From: Eretmocerus hayati
Taxonomy: Eukaryota > Arthropoda > Insecta > Hymenoptera > Aphelinidae
DNA length: 64,000 nucleotides
NCBI GenBank assembly: GCA_029851415.1
Contig: CM056742.1
Span: 158,105,121-158,169,120, forward strand
Direction: 5' to 3'
The position numbers and the translations under genes were made by a program. How positions within the stretch are numbered: position 1 is the first letter of the stretch; every line of letters begins with the position of its first letter. The notes below the pieces were generated by a model, which was not told the DNA's origin, did not search any database, and saw only the letters and a list, made by a program, of their open reading frames with translations. Shown piece after piece: positions 35,127 to 47,987 of the stretch.

Positions 35127-37084
35127 GCCTCGCTCGCCACTATGCTACGTTATATGTATACCTAACCTCCAACGTTTCAATTTCTATAGATATAGGTATG
35201 TGTATATATGTGTGTTCTATACTCCTTCAAAGCGCCACGGATTTTGCATCCAATCAACTCGCAATGTCGTTATCGACTTTTCACTCCCTAGAAAATTTGA
35301 TTTCTATCCCAACACGCTAGGCTCTCACCCTGCCCTGTCTATCGTTCGTTCTGCTCTCCTCTCGCTTTCTAGCTTCCTCTCTCTCTCTTTCACTTTTGCC
35401 TAGAGTTTTGCTAGTTAGAGCTCTCGCGTTGTGTACGTTTTCTTTGTCATTGAGACACTGAGTGCTATGAAACGCTGATTATTCAGAGCTTGGGGGAAAA
35501 AATGCAAACGATATCCGTTTAGCGACGTGAATAGTCATGATCCGGTCATCAGGATTCTGGAATTCGACGATCCGTTTGAAAATGATTGTTGTTGGGCTCA
35601 TACTTTTTCATGAATAGCTGTGCATTTTTTTCGTATGAAATAATATAAAACTATATTCTAACCTAGATCTTTATATGTTCGAGACGCTGGATTAGGATTA
35701 AAGTAGATTCCTAGACTTACGGCTAATTCCAGTTTACTAATGGAAAAATAATTAGAATTTCTTCAAATGTTTCAATGCCTCGGAAGATGATTCAGCCATG
35801 TCTGCATACTAGAAGGTGATCGTGAACGTGTTGAAAGCAAGTCATGTTGAGCAACGACTCACGATCGTGACTTTGTTGGTTGGCCTATTAATTTTCCCAG
35901 ATTCCCTCAGATCATGTTAATGAAAGATACAGATCCTACATCGCCAAGAATCCTCACTGGAATACTCAAAAATTTCACAAATAGAATAAACAGAGGAAAT
36001 TGAAATCGACAAATTCATGCGTGTCAATACAATTTGTGTAGAATCGAAGGAGATGAAATATCTAAGGAGAAAAACGAAAGAGGTAATTCGAATGATGTGT
36101 CAGAAATCTTAAAAATGGGAAGTTGAATGGTCCGATCAATCGTAACTCGATCACTACAAGTTGTATGCAATTTTTCAATGTCTAATTCAGACAACTTTTG
36201 GGGTTGTATAACATTTTTCAAAATATCATATATACAGACAGAATTTCCATACTCTATCATGTAAGTGCGTTGTAAGTGCGTGATAATCGCATGCCTTAAG
36301 TTAACAGTATGGTCAAGCCTGAGCATAAAAATATTCAAACAAGAAATTCAGATTGAGGCTTGCAGCGGGCCCAACCCCATTAAACAGCCAATTCCGTGAG
36401 TATTTTTCTCTTTGTCGAAGGAGAAAAAACGGAGAAAAAACAATCCAAAAGATCACCTATTAATGAAGCCTCTTCCAAATTATGTAAGAAACATAAACCC
36501 ACATAATCGAACGAATTCACTCCGTAACTTACGCGGACTATTGTTCAAGCTGAGCTGCGTCAGCTCAACTGGCTCATCGACTAGGTCGTAAAAGAGATAT
36601 CACCGTAGCATTAAGTGCATCATAGGACTCTCACATATAGAAATCCAAGCTAACATGGAGCTGATCCTCCTTTGGGTTATGTATGGATCCAAAAGCAGAT
36701 AAACGATAAAATTACAGAAGCCTATAAGATTTGAATGCCGGCATCGGCTCGTAACTCATAATACCACTTTACGAGCATCTGCAGATGATCCTCATGTATC
36801 GATTATACATATTGGTGTAGGTTGTGGTGTATAATGTACTTTGCTATCGTTCTGATAGGACGTCAGGTCGCAGGTTGTTTAGATCTAGTGAAGTAGATTG
36901 TTGAGAATTTGCCGTTCTATTTTGGCTCCACCGAATTTTTTTCGCCTGAATAGTACTTGATGAATAATCCTCTCGGTTGTTTCATTCATTCTGAAGTATT
37001 TGGATGGGAAGGGAAAAACAAATTGAACCTAAAAAAATCACATTTTCAGAAACCATGCCATTTTGAAACAAATCGGTAAAGGTA

Positions 37085-37221
37085 CATTGGGGAACCACCT
37101 GAACTGTCGAACAACAGCTCACTTCACGATCTTTCTGTTTCACTTTTTTCCTATCTTAATCAATGGGTGCGAGTGAGACAGCGCGATTTCGAGCTTGGAC
37201 AGATCATCTCATCCCCGAGTG
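37085..37221. mobile_element. MITE flanked by TA, related to the one at 53598-53761
   Basis: It is flanked by TA (37083-37084 and 37222-37223) and is largely self-complementary. It shares the core GGGTGCGAGTGAGAC and the CAxTxxGGG end with the element at 53598. The ends are diverged. Confidence 0.45.
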
Positions 37222-37703
37222 TACATGGCGAATATTCAATTCAAAATTTATGATGATGAATCAGGCTAGTAGGTAATTTCAACACGTTCGCTGCGGAAAA
37301 AGGAATAGTTGGTCCTTTGCCTAATGCGACGAGGCCCAACGGTAGGTCACGCATGGTATTTTCATCTGTCACGCCAAAATTTCTAGCCCTGAGGTAAAAC
37401 AAACAGGGCACACCGGTGGACCCCGTCACAGCAAGATTTAGTTGAATTTGGTCAACAATTCAACTTTGCGAGGACACCAAATGTTCTAAATTCCAAAGAA
37501 GAATTCAGTTGATAACTGACGTGATTAGTGGATTCGATTTCACCTATCCCTTATACGTGATTTTTAGATACAAATATGGTGCCATCATAGGAAAGAAAAG
37601 AATCATTGAATCGTGACTTTGAGCTCGCGGTGTCAGTTCCAAGAATTCATGCGAAAGCAAGGAAATGATACCGAACTGATGTGCGAAGCCAAATTTATCA
37701 ATA

Positions 37704-37880
37704 CAGTAAAACCTGTCTCTATGGGCACCTCTAAAATTCGGGCACCTCCCAATTATGGGCACTTCCACGTGGAACCAAATTTCATTTCCAACGGTGATCT
37801 CACTCTATATTTCGGGCACCTGTCTATTATGGGCGGGTTAGAGTGAAACCAAAGGTGCCCAAATTAGACAGGTTTCACTG
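37704..37880. mobile_element. Pogo/Tigger-like MITE with TA target-site duplication
   Basis: The ends CAGTAAAACCTGTCTCTATG and its inverted counterpart (AATTAGACAGGTTTCACTG) form ~28-bp terminal repeats flanked by TA on both sides (37702-37703, 37881-37882). GGGCACCT recurs internally in both orientations. TA duplication plus CAGTxAAACC ends fits the pogo branch of Tc1/mariner. It is 177 bp and non-coding. Confidence 0.8.
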
Positions 37881-40800
37881 TACTATACACGACTCATCCC
37901 ATTTTCTTCCATCTCTCTATCTCAACCTCTGAATTTTTAACCTGAAAGAACATACAGCAAAAGTTAGAAATGCGATGCTCAAGATCAGCCCTGTAGCTTG
38001 AAGTAGTTATCAGTAATTTAATTACCACTCGCTGTAAGCACGCCTCATCCGTTTGTAGATACGCCAGCATCGGGGCATTTGCGGATATGCCGAAATAGAT
38101 GTTCTTGCTCCGGTAAGCGGAATATTGTTCGAAACATCGTTAGCCGATCCAAGTGCGATTAAAGTTCAGCTGCGATATAGAGCGAAAGAGATAAATAGTT
38201 AACCAGAGTATCACTGGGGTATTTTGGGCAAGCAAAATTCATGGGTTTCTAGTTTATCACATATAATGAGATATTTTAAAATTGAAGCTATTCTATCAAA
38301 TAGAGATAATTCCTGAATTGGACTAAATTTTTCTCATAACTAATCATGTAAATTTAGTCTGGACCTCCAACTCATATCGATATTGTCGAGAAATGGCATT
38401 TATCGATAACACTTTACGATCTCAATATCAGGTCATCTCTACAAAAAAGTCAGTATTTTCGCACCGAATTTCATTTTTAGAAAATTTTTCTGAGATGCGT
38501 GGAAGAGATTTCCTGAATTTCTGTACAGACTAATTTCACCAAGAGAGGGTTTGTGACTAAAACATGCCAAAATTTGATGGATTGGTGAGATACTCTCGTA
38601 ACAAACTCCTCTTCAACCACTAACTACTAGCTAATCACTAGATTTAGTGACAAAGCAATAACCCGTTCTAAATTCTTGAATCTATTGAAAAACATGGTGT
38701 ACTATCCGTTCCATGGATTATCTAAACATTGAGTTAGATTACCTTGGTCAATGTGAGTGATCGATTAGATATTGCATCTGGTGGTGACCGATGCTCAGTC
38801 CCCAGTCTGCGGTATTATGCTTCCGTTTTCCCATACGCGATAATCGACTGCGAAGCACAGAGAATATTGGTTTCACCTTTAGCCTCTGTGGATTTGAATG
38901 TATACTCGCTGATGCTCGAACTCATCAAAGTAGCCGCAAATTTTGCTATTGGTCGTTTGATCTCTGGATGTTTCAAAGCATCGACCATATAGATTATTCG
39001 GTCGTTCGCTCGTTCCACTACAGAGTCTACGAATATTTGATTAGGTTCTCGGCCATGAGTTCACAGAGACTGTGATTTACATCTGAGATTTCTCATTCTA
39101 TCCTTGGCATTTAGATGAAAAATTTGGTTTGAATTCTGATAATCGAATCTTCATATAACAGCCCATACAAATTAATATTAAATCATAATATCATAATATT
39201 AAATCATATAAATTAATATACTTGTAAAGACTGGGATTACCTGGGAATGGGTGAATATTATGTTTATTATGTGATTCGCCGATTGGAAGGTTCTGATTAG
39301 GCTCATTTCACATAGAAATTCGAGAAACATTCAAGAAAATTACTTTTGGATCGGTCACGTAGAGTGGCATAGTGAGATTCCTTACAATTCTGGATATCTG
39401 TGAGTGTTCTGAGATTGTAAACTTGGTCAAACAAGGCCTGTTGACATAACCAATTGGAATACGGTGCGTGAAATGACAAGTAATTTTCACCAATGTGTAA
39501 ATTTAGCTGTATGATGCCTTGAGACTAGTCTAAAAACTCATAGACCAATATTAGACCTCAGTTGCCATAGAAATTATCAGGCAGGAATCACAAAAATATG
39601 ATAGAATCATGAGGGTCATGAAAAATTTTCATAGGTGTTCGAGACTCAACATATTGCTGATGGCTCCTAACAGGACCCACCACTTATGGGTTGAGAATTG
39701 CCACGTCCATCCAGATTTAAGAACGAGGGTTCAAAATTTATCTACAAAATACGAACCCGATGAATCGAGAGATGTATCAAAAGTTGATAAAGCAATTTAA
39801 GCAAGACAAAGAAGTAACTCCAAAGTCGGAGAGATTAGAATTGAGAAAAAGAAAATGTCAAGAGTGGTCAAATGGCTGTGGTTCGAGTGAACGAATAAGA
39901 AAAATAGAGGCATTGAGAGAGTTAGTACCTCTGGTCTGATTGTGTGACGGGGACGAATGCAACGAAATCCCCTCGAATGAACGAAAAGGGAAGAAAGTAC
40001 GGATGCACAGTGAGGCAGTCGAAGTGGCTGTGACGAATGCTGACGTCAAAGGTGAAGCCGATCGTTTGTCCAAGAGCCACATTCGAGTATTTGTGCTTGC
40101 AAACGCCCTTCTCATGATATAATCTCAGCTATCTGTAGAATGTCGAGGTCTTATTAATTCTAAAGCGAATGCCAACTAAAAGTCAAGCTCATGCTAACAT
40201 TTCTGTCTCATTTCGTTCATTCTCAATTTTCCGCATGAATCCCGTGACTGTGACAGCAATGCATTGTGTTCATCTATCATCTAAAATGATTTTGCGATTC
40301 TTTTTGCATTTGGGTTCTGAAATTGGGATTGGACTCTATATTCGAGCCTTAATCTTATCAAATTTAACTCAAGTCTTCTCAATCCTTTGACTCAAAACAT
40401 TCATATATGAGGACATGACCGATTCCTAATGTTCGTGGTATTCTCTGTTGGATGCACAACAAAGATCTGAAGAATTTACGTTGAATCCTACCGTTTCTGG
40501 GGAGCAATAAACTACTCAGAATTGATGTGGACCAGCAATAAGTGGTGCACTTTTGAAAATCATTTGTTTCGCGGTACTCCAAAATCAAACCATGAATGGA
40601 AACCTTGGGAATCATTCTCAAATCAAAGAACATTACATAGTACATGAAAAAGCTTTGGCTTTCAAGAATCGTGAACGGGAAACTCAGCCCGATTTTGAGA
40701 TATTTTTGCCCCCTAGCCCTGGTAGACTGTTGCCCCTATCTTTCAAACTTACACTGCCACCCCCTTCCCCTCCTTCCGAAGCTGCTTCGTCGTTCCAGCA

Positions 40801-43495
40801 TGGATTCATGGTTATCAAATTTTCGTGAGAAATTTTTCCCGGGATCGGTAGGTGAGGTGAAAGTAGTGGGTCAAAAGTAAAATTAGTTCAAAAATGACCT
40901 CGTAAGGCTCCTTTAGTGACAGAATGATTGACTTCATTTCTGAAATCTTGACTCATCCTCTAGAATATCTCCTCTTGGTAAATCCTGGATTACTCTATCT
41001 CTAACTTTATCAGTAAAAGCTTCAAGTAGATGTAAGCCGGAGGATATTAAGAATGATGAGGTAACATCATGGGAAATCAATATGCGCTAGAGAGTCAAGA
41101 TATAGCCGGAGACGAATACGATAACAGAACGAAAGTTGAGGTGCGGCTAAAACGTTTTTTGATGGAAAAAACTGGAGTAAGAAGGGAAAAGATAAGAAAG
41201 AGAGAGAAGAAAGTAGGAAGAGAGTCAGTCTAGATAAGAGTGAAACGAGGCAAAGTGTTCGCTTGTGTCAGAATTAATCGTACTAAGTGTCGTGGACACT
41301 CATCCAAGCCTATCAGACCACCGTCAGACCCTCTTATCCGAACCTTCAAGAGTACACCATTACCTATTTCTGCACCTGCCTGACAAATTTTTTTCTTCTT
41401 CTTTTCCTTCTTCTACTCTAGACGTTCAAGTAGTCTTTCGAAGCAGACTGGTTCAGCTAATTGCCAATCTCAGCAAAGCCTTGCCAAGAGCGAAACCGGC
41501 AAGATTCTTCTCGATGCTTATAGTGCCATCTATATCTGCCTTCATCCCCTTATATCGTTCTGTTTCTTCTTTTTACTCTGTCTCTCGGTCATAAACATTA
41601 ACGAATTGCATCGTTTCCCTTCAGATTGCTACTTGTCTCGAATAGATCCACTTGAATTCATGCATTTCTGTGGAGCTTGAGTACTCTGAATGTCTACAAT
41701 ATTTTATTGTACTGACGAGATGCAAATGGAATGAATAATCGTAGATGAGGATCTTGAACGTTTTGTTGGAAAATCTTTTATCTACGAGACATAATTCCTT
41801 AAAAAGATTGAGTGAATTATCTCTTGATGATTTGCTAGGTAAAATTACTCGTTATAGTGAATAACAGCTCTCGTATCCATGTCTTCACACTACAAAAAAT
41901 TTTGGCGTCGAATTTTCAGATCAATATGTTAATCATCTATCATTCCAACGATGGTAATGAATGAATGAGTGTTCTTTAGTTATCTCACGATTGATCATAG
42001 ATGCTGCATTCTTGCAAACTACTCTAGACATTTGAAAATGTATAACAGATATCAATCTCAAATCTGATCGAAGAATATGAAATTTTAGCTCCCGGAAATC
42101 TTTGAAATTCCAACGTATTCACGATCATTAAGATGTACGTGAGTTTTTCTGAACTGGGATCCAAATTATCATTACATGTTACCATCCTTGGAGATGCTCG
42201 AAATTCCTCTCATTTCTGCATCTTTTGGAAGAATAATTTTCAACGTTTCTGTACGGATGTTTTACGGAAAATCGAAGTCATAGGTTTCAATATATTGAGT
42301 GTCCAACAAGTGATCAGGAATAGCAGTCACCCCATTCTTTGGTATCAATTGGTGTTGGTTCTCACTGGAATTCTCCGATTATAAAAAGATAAACCAGAGA
42401 ATTTTTCATAAAATGAATTCCATAAACGAGATCAATCACGATGAATGATAACGATGAAAATGATGTCAAGTTTACTTTAATGGGATAATTTCTTGTTCAA
42501 CTTTTGAATATTTCATCAATTTTAAGCATGAGTTGAGAATTTGGAATTTGTTTATGGACTCACTCATAATGCTTGCATCCAAATTGCATCATAGGAAACT
42601 AGTGAAAAAGAAAGGAAGTCTGAATCAACTAGTCTCTTACGCAAGTGAACTATCCATAAGAATTTCTCACGTTCTACTGGATTACCACTTGCCTGCATAT
42701 CGTTGTTTTTTCTTTCCTCCTCTTCTTATCCGCCTTCATCACTTCATTTCACGTATCTCTTGTGAGCAACGTAATCAGTCGACTTGTCGTTGTGATGAAC
42801 GAGTGTCGCTAATTATCGAGTAGTTTGTATTGAATGAGGAAGAGGAAAAGATAGATAGACACGTGGAAAAAGGGTCGAAAGGGAAGAGAATGACAAAAGA
42901 GGTAAATATATGTTATATTTGCTGGTGAACTGTTAGAGTAAGAGTAGCAAATACGTATGTATATGTGTATGTGTGTGAAGGGGAGGAGGGTAGGGAGGGA
43001 GGAAGAAAGATCGAGTCTGGCTGCCGAATGGTATTGACAGAGAGACAAAGACAAAAGCTGAAAAGCTAGAGTCAGAGTGAGAGAGAGATACCTGCCAGCT
43101 GCATAATACGTTGTGCAAGAGGCAACTTGCGATCTCTGACTGTTGCTGAAATAATTACGCTATCCCGTATTACCTGCAAGCTCTTTCGATATGACGGGTT
43201 GAGCTGTTCCATTCAGGAGACAATAATACGGGAAAATTGGATACATTCAAGAGATGATGTACCCTGATAGAACTCAAGTATCTGTCTGTGGCAAAACGAA
43301 CATTGTCGATATTATCTGGGAAATCAGGTGGTTTGACTTTGATAAGCCACAAGAATTCTAATTCTCAAAAACTCGAACAAAGTCTTGTGTGATGGCATGA
43401 CTTACCATTGTTCGTCCTGAATTTAATCATCGTTATCAATCCAAATTTGCGAGTATGAAACTTTTAAACAACCAAACTCTTGATATCTCTTCACC

Positions 43496-43550
43496 AAAAA
43501 AATCTTGATCATCAATTTGATTAGGTCAAATTGATGATCAAGATTTTTTT
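43496..43550. repeat. Perfect 25-bp hairpin, 5-nt loop
   Basis: Positions 43496-43520 are exactly complementary to 43526-43550 (core ATCTTGATCATCAATTTGA, outer seven A/T), around the loop TTAGG. A perfect stem this long implies recent origin or selection; no target-site duplication is visible. Confidence 0.8.
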
Positions 43551-43900
43551 CACAGAATCATCAGATACGGAAACTTATATGTATAGTAGACTTCCAGCCG
43601 GAATCACTTGTATGAAGTCAGGCCCCAAAAAGATAAATCGAAGAAAAAGACACTGAAAATTAAGCAAATCTATGGTTCATTCTCGAATTAACTTTCAAAT
43701 TTCACACGGCTGATGCCAATGCTCTCTCCGGTCCCCCTTCCCTGGATCTCCTACTGTTTTCTGTTTTGATGTATCGATTTATATGTATAGATCGTATTCA
43801 ATCAATATTACTCTGTGATTACGCAACGAAGTAGTTGCCTCTGACGTACAGTGGCCATCGTGGCTCACTCTTAAAAGAAATTTCATGAAATGTGAACATT

Positions 43901-45381
43901 CGACGACGGCTCGGGGTACGCCTATGAACTGAGAAGATGACTCCTGTCGTCCTAGGGGCAGGCCGGTTGACAGGCCTGTCCGGTGAATGGCCGGTCCGAC
44001 TCGATCGGGTCGTCCCGGGATGTGAAATGCGCGTGGATCGTATGGAAGGGCTCACAATGACTCGAAGAAATGCGGTAAAGCTCCGGTTGCACTTCTGCTG
44101 GATGAATGAATTTATTGACGGGGCTCGGTAGGAGCCGAAGCTTGAGATGCCTTGTTTTGCTGTGCGATTTGGTGGTAAATAGCTTGCCAGGCAAGCTTCT
44201 TGGCTCCGCGGATTCCGTGTCGATGATCAGTAGAATGGCTCGATGCACGCAAAGATTTGACTTTAGAGTTCCGATCCTCCGTGAGGCGTAATGATTTGAT
44301 TATGATTGGATAATACTAGAGGAAGATCTGGGTAGGAATAAACACTCACGATTTACATTGAATAGAAAGCCTGAGGAAACCCACAATACAATGTAGCTTA
44401 TGATTACACTGTAGCACACTCGCGGTTCGCTCGCGGCCCTCACAAAGATCGCGGCACTGCACTCCCGAGACTAACCTGGTGTTGCAGCCGACGTGATTGG
44501 AGCGGGTGGTCCAGACGATGCTACGTGACGAGACGGCGTGAGACGCTCAGAGTGGTGTGACGTCGGGCGGCGAGGCTCGGCGACGTCAGAAACCCGGCTC
44601 CGGATGAGCACGGGTGGATGGTGCGGGTCCGGCTGCGGCGAGCGCGGACGAATGGTCGAGAAGGTGGCCAAGTGACGGCTAGGCGTCAAATGAACTGACG
44701 AGGCTACGCGGCGAGCCTTTTTATAGGACAAAATCATACGCGGTGTATGATTTGTCATATAGAGTGTATGATGTTGCATGGATTTCCGTATCCCGAAACA
44801 TGGATCCGCGATGACAAGTCATATTTCACGCATAACGCGCCTTCTGCTTTTGTTCTCGGAGCGTCATGCAAAACGTATGATTTTGTATGCTTTCTCGTGG
44901 CGCGCGTTATGGTCTCTCGATGACGGATCATTCGCTGGATATGACGCGTCATGGGGGAACCATAATTTCTTGCTAGTCATACGGTAAGTATGACTGAGCC
45001 CGTATTTCTATTGTTAACGAAACTTCATGTTTCCCCCATGATTCTTTTGTTAATAAAACGTCATGTTTCCCCCATGACCGGTCATGACTGAGGTATGACA
45101 AAGTGGCTATACGATTCGCAGCAAGAGTCATGTTTTCTCGATGACGAATCATCGAGAAAATATGACGAAAACAGTATGCGTGATTCATGGCTTTGGAATT
45201 TTGTTTACTTGAAATTCTTTCGCGTTGATGATGAGAAATGTCTTCTATTATACTAAGCGATCATGGAAAACGTATGACGTGAATGGTGTCCGTATCTTTT
45301 GCTGTGATGCTGCAATACGCGCTTGGTGCTTGGGTTTACAAAATAATATTTCTCATCTCATCAATAGTTGAGCACGCGTCA
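43901..45381 (-). mobile_element. Solo LTR 2, same family and orientation as LTR 1
   Basis: It aligns end to end with LTR 1 (about 95 percent by eye, with small indels near the right end). The first base is C instead of T (CGACGACGGC) and it ends GCACGCGTCA. TATAAAAAGG is at 44716-44725, the initiator A at 44696, and AATAAA at 44111-44116. The flanking tetramers (CATT left, AGTT right) do not match, so the target duplication has decayed or the copy arose by rearrangement. Since LTR 1 has matching flanks of its own and no pol remains between them, the pair does not bound a single element. Confidence 0.82.
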
Positions 45382-45474
45382 AGTTTACACCTTGCGAGTG
45401 TCTAACTTGGTAGAGGGTGTACTACACTATGTTGAATTGATATATGTGATTCATCATGTGTCAACATTTTCTCA

Positions 45475-45532
45475 GTATATTTTAAGCCTGATGAGGTTGA
45501 CGCATTAGTCAACGAAACGTCGCACATAATAC
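45475..45532 (+). ncRNA. Hammerhead-ribozyme-like motif
   Basis: The core CTGATGA (45488-45494) is followed by a helix II (GTTGAC / GTCAAC, loop GCATTA), then GAAAC (45514-45518) and GTC (45519-45521) as potential cleavage triplet. A helix I can form between 45476-45487 and 45522-45532: two G-C pairs, an internal loop, then A/U pairs, as in type I hammerheads. Helix III would be minimal (AC/GU), as described for hammerheads of Penelope-like retroelements. One G (45495 or 45496) is bulged at the base of helix II. No reverse transcriptase is seen nearby. Activity is unknown. Confidence 0.42.
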
Positions 45533-47796
45533 ACAAAGTGCCTAGACATGACTATTTCGCTCAAACCTTGTCTTCTGATAATCGAAGACAGAATCTTCAA
45601 GCTATCGTGCAACAGTGAGGACGAAAGAAAAATCAGTTCTTTGAACGAAATTAGTTGTATGTTCTGCCCCAATCAATCCGAAAAATGGAACCATAAACTT
45701 TAAAATAGATTATCATAAGATAGCACAAGAATGAGTATTCTCTATCATTCCGGTACGTTATCTCAATTCTGAGAAATGAGCGAATAATATACAAACTCAC
45801 ATTTCGAGAACTCGACATTCAAACTGAGATCCGCCTGCATATCTAAAGGGAGAAACAGGAGCGCAATAGTTTTAATTTTGTTTTACACGATGGTAACTCA
45901 AAATGTTGTGAATATTCATTAGACACAAGTGAGATCTCATCAACTCCATCATCTTCACAAGAGCCTGCACCCCAATGGTGGATGTCAGAAATGTGGAATA
46001 TTGCGGTACCCTCAATCTGGAAGGATCGTCAACCTCCTTTAAAAGAATTCCAGAAAATTCTTAATCTTTTCGAAAAAGGAGATTAGGCTTGAAGTTTTCA
46101 TGCTCTAGTGAATTTGAAATGCAACCACGTAAGAGTTAAAAAATATAATTTCGAAGGCCTTTTTCAAGTGTCAGTGCAAGCCAGAATGAGCGAAGACAGA
46201 AAAGCTACAACGTATAGTATAGTAGAATTACATTTATATGCGTGCTGCCTCCCCTCACCTCTACTCTTGGATGCGTTACGAAGCGATATTTAACGAGGAA
46301 TTACCGAGAAGAGTAAGCCGTGCTTTTCCTGCATTATCCCATAGAAGTGTAACTCGCTTGCGCCCGCTGACTCAGTTTCACCGGTAATCCGGCACTATTC
46401 TCGAGCGAAACGGAATTCGAAACTATCCCGTGAGCTTTTGTTATATCTACTCTCTCACTTGCTCTCTAACTCCGTCTCGTTCTCCTGTTATTTCAGCCTT
46501 CGCCAAATTTTCAACGCTCCCTTCAACTCTTCCAGCGTGTTCGGATTCCTTCTCACCTTTCATTACCTCATTCTTGTTCTTCTCTTGTTATAACTCATCC
46601 TGTTGAGATATTCTGCTTTCTCCACAGTTTCGCTAATGATGTTATTGTTATAGCTTCAACGTGATATACAATGGTTAGATTTCTTGTAGTTCATCGTGAT
46701 CTTGTGTGGTGCTCCGATTTTGATCCTACATATCATCTCACTCATTTTAGACGGTACTTTGCGGCCTCAGAAAAATTTTCTCGAATTGGTTAATAGTTGC
46801 AAAATGACAGTAGATAACAGAACTTACAAAGTTAAAGATTTTTCACTTCATTTCTCCGTTTTCTGCACAATCTAAAGCCCATAGAAATTTTATTTTATAA
46901 CACTTTGTTCCGGAGATCATCAGGGCTTGATCTGATTTTTCCCCTAAACACAATAGTGGGAATCGAAAATTTTCGCACATGTGGATGTTTGGAGTCGACT
47001 CATCAAATTATTCATTTTATCGTCACCATTATATCATCTGATGAAAAACAATGTATTTTTCGAATCATGTAATCGACACATTTTGTTGTTAGCGATCTAA
47101 ATTTTCTAAGCATTCATCGACAAATCCCTGAAATCATGATGTAGTGATCAACGCAAACCTCCATTTTAGATTCTCAATCGAGTTAAAAATATCCCCAATG
47201 ATTATAAGCTCTCATAATAAGTCCTGACTCGTGAAGAATTTAATTTTCCGAACAGTTGGAATGGAATTCAACTCATTCGAACAAAATTCTATTCATCAAT
47301 TGAAATGCTGAGTCTCAGAGACCGATTTAAAGGAAATGTGATCAAAGAATTTCATGCTTCGCTCTCTCTCTCTCGCAGAATAAGCATTGAGAATCAGCCA
47401 CTCGGTGCAAGCTTCGAGGTTAGTTCTACACCACATCGTTAGCGTATGACAAAACGCCTTTGAAACAGCCGTTCATTCAAACACACCCGCAGTAGCCTGT
47501 TTGGTTTTCTAATACTATTGACCTGGGCATATTGAATTACCCGTCAACGTTAAGCGAGGATGTAATATGTATGATCCGCACAGTAATGTGATTGGAGTTT
47601 GCACACTGATTCTGCACGCGACGCATAACTGTACTTCAAACTTCAATAAATATTTGAAAAAGAAAGGAGGGCAAAATCATAATGTTACCTCTGAAATTCA
47701 CCTCATCGCCTCTTTTTTTTGACTTTGATGAAGGGTATCTGTATCAAAATATTTATGATACTATTAATTATAGTTGGAATAACCACCAAAAATCGA

Positions 47797-47987
47797 AGTC
47801 ACCACGGCCTCGTGGATAAGATCCTGGCCTTTGACGCAGAAAGCTGGGGTTCGAATCACGGATGGCACTTATGTGAATTTTCATAAGTGCTTTTTGGTGG
47901 CTTCGGTGGTTCGGAACCCATCTTAAAACTGTAGGACTCGCATAATAACCTCAAAAAAAGGTTGAAAATGCGGTAATGAAAAAAAAA
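47797..47987 (+). mobile_element. tRNA-derived SINE with A tail
   Basis: An A-box-like GGCCTCGTGGATAAG (47806-47820) and a B-box GGTTCGAATCAC (47848-47859) sit at tRNA spacing, with a CTTT/AAAG anticodon stem remnant between. A perfect 9-bp hairpin (GCACTTATG / CATAAGTGC, 47865-47890) follows, then an unrelated body, and the unit ends in a run of nine A. This head-body-A-tail layout is that of a short interspersed element transcribed by RNA polymerase III. A functional tRNA gene is unlikely: the acceptor stem does not pair well and the loop lacks U33. No target-site duplication could be found by eye. Confidence 0.65.

Noticed and set aside
31431..45381. The two LTRs as the ends of one 14 kb retrotransposon
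   Set aside because: LTR 1 has its own matching GTTG duplications on both sides, and the sequence between the LTRs contains no pol motif, primer site or polypurine tract beside the LTRs.
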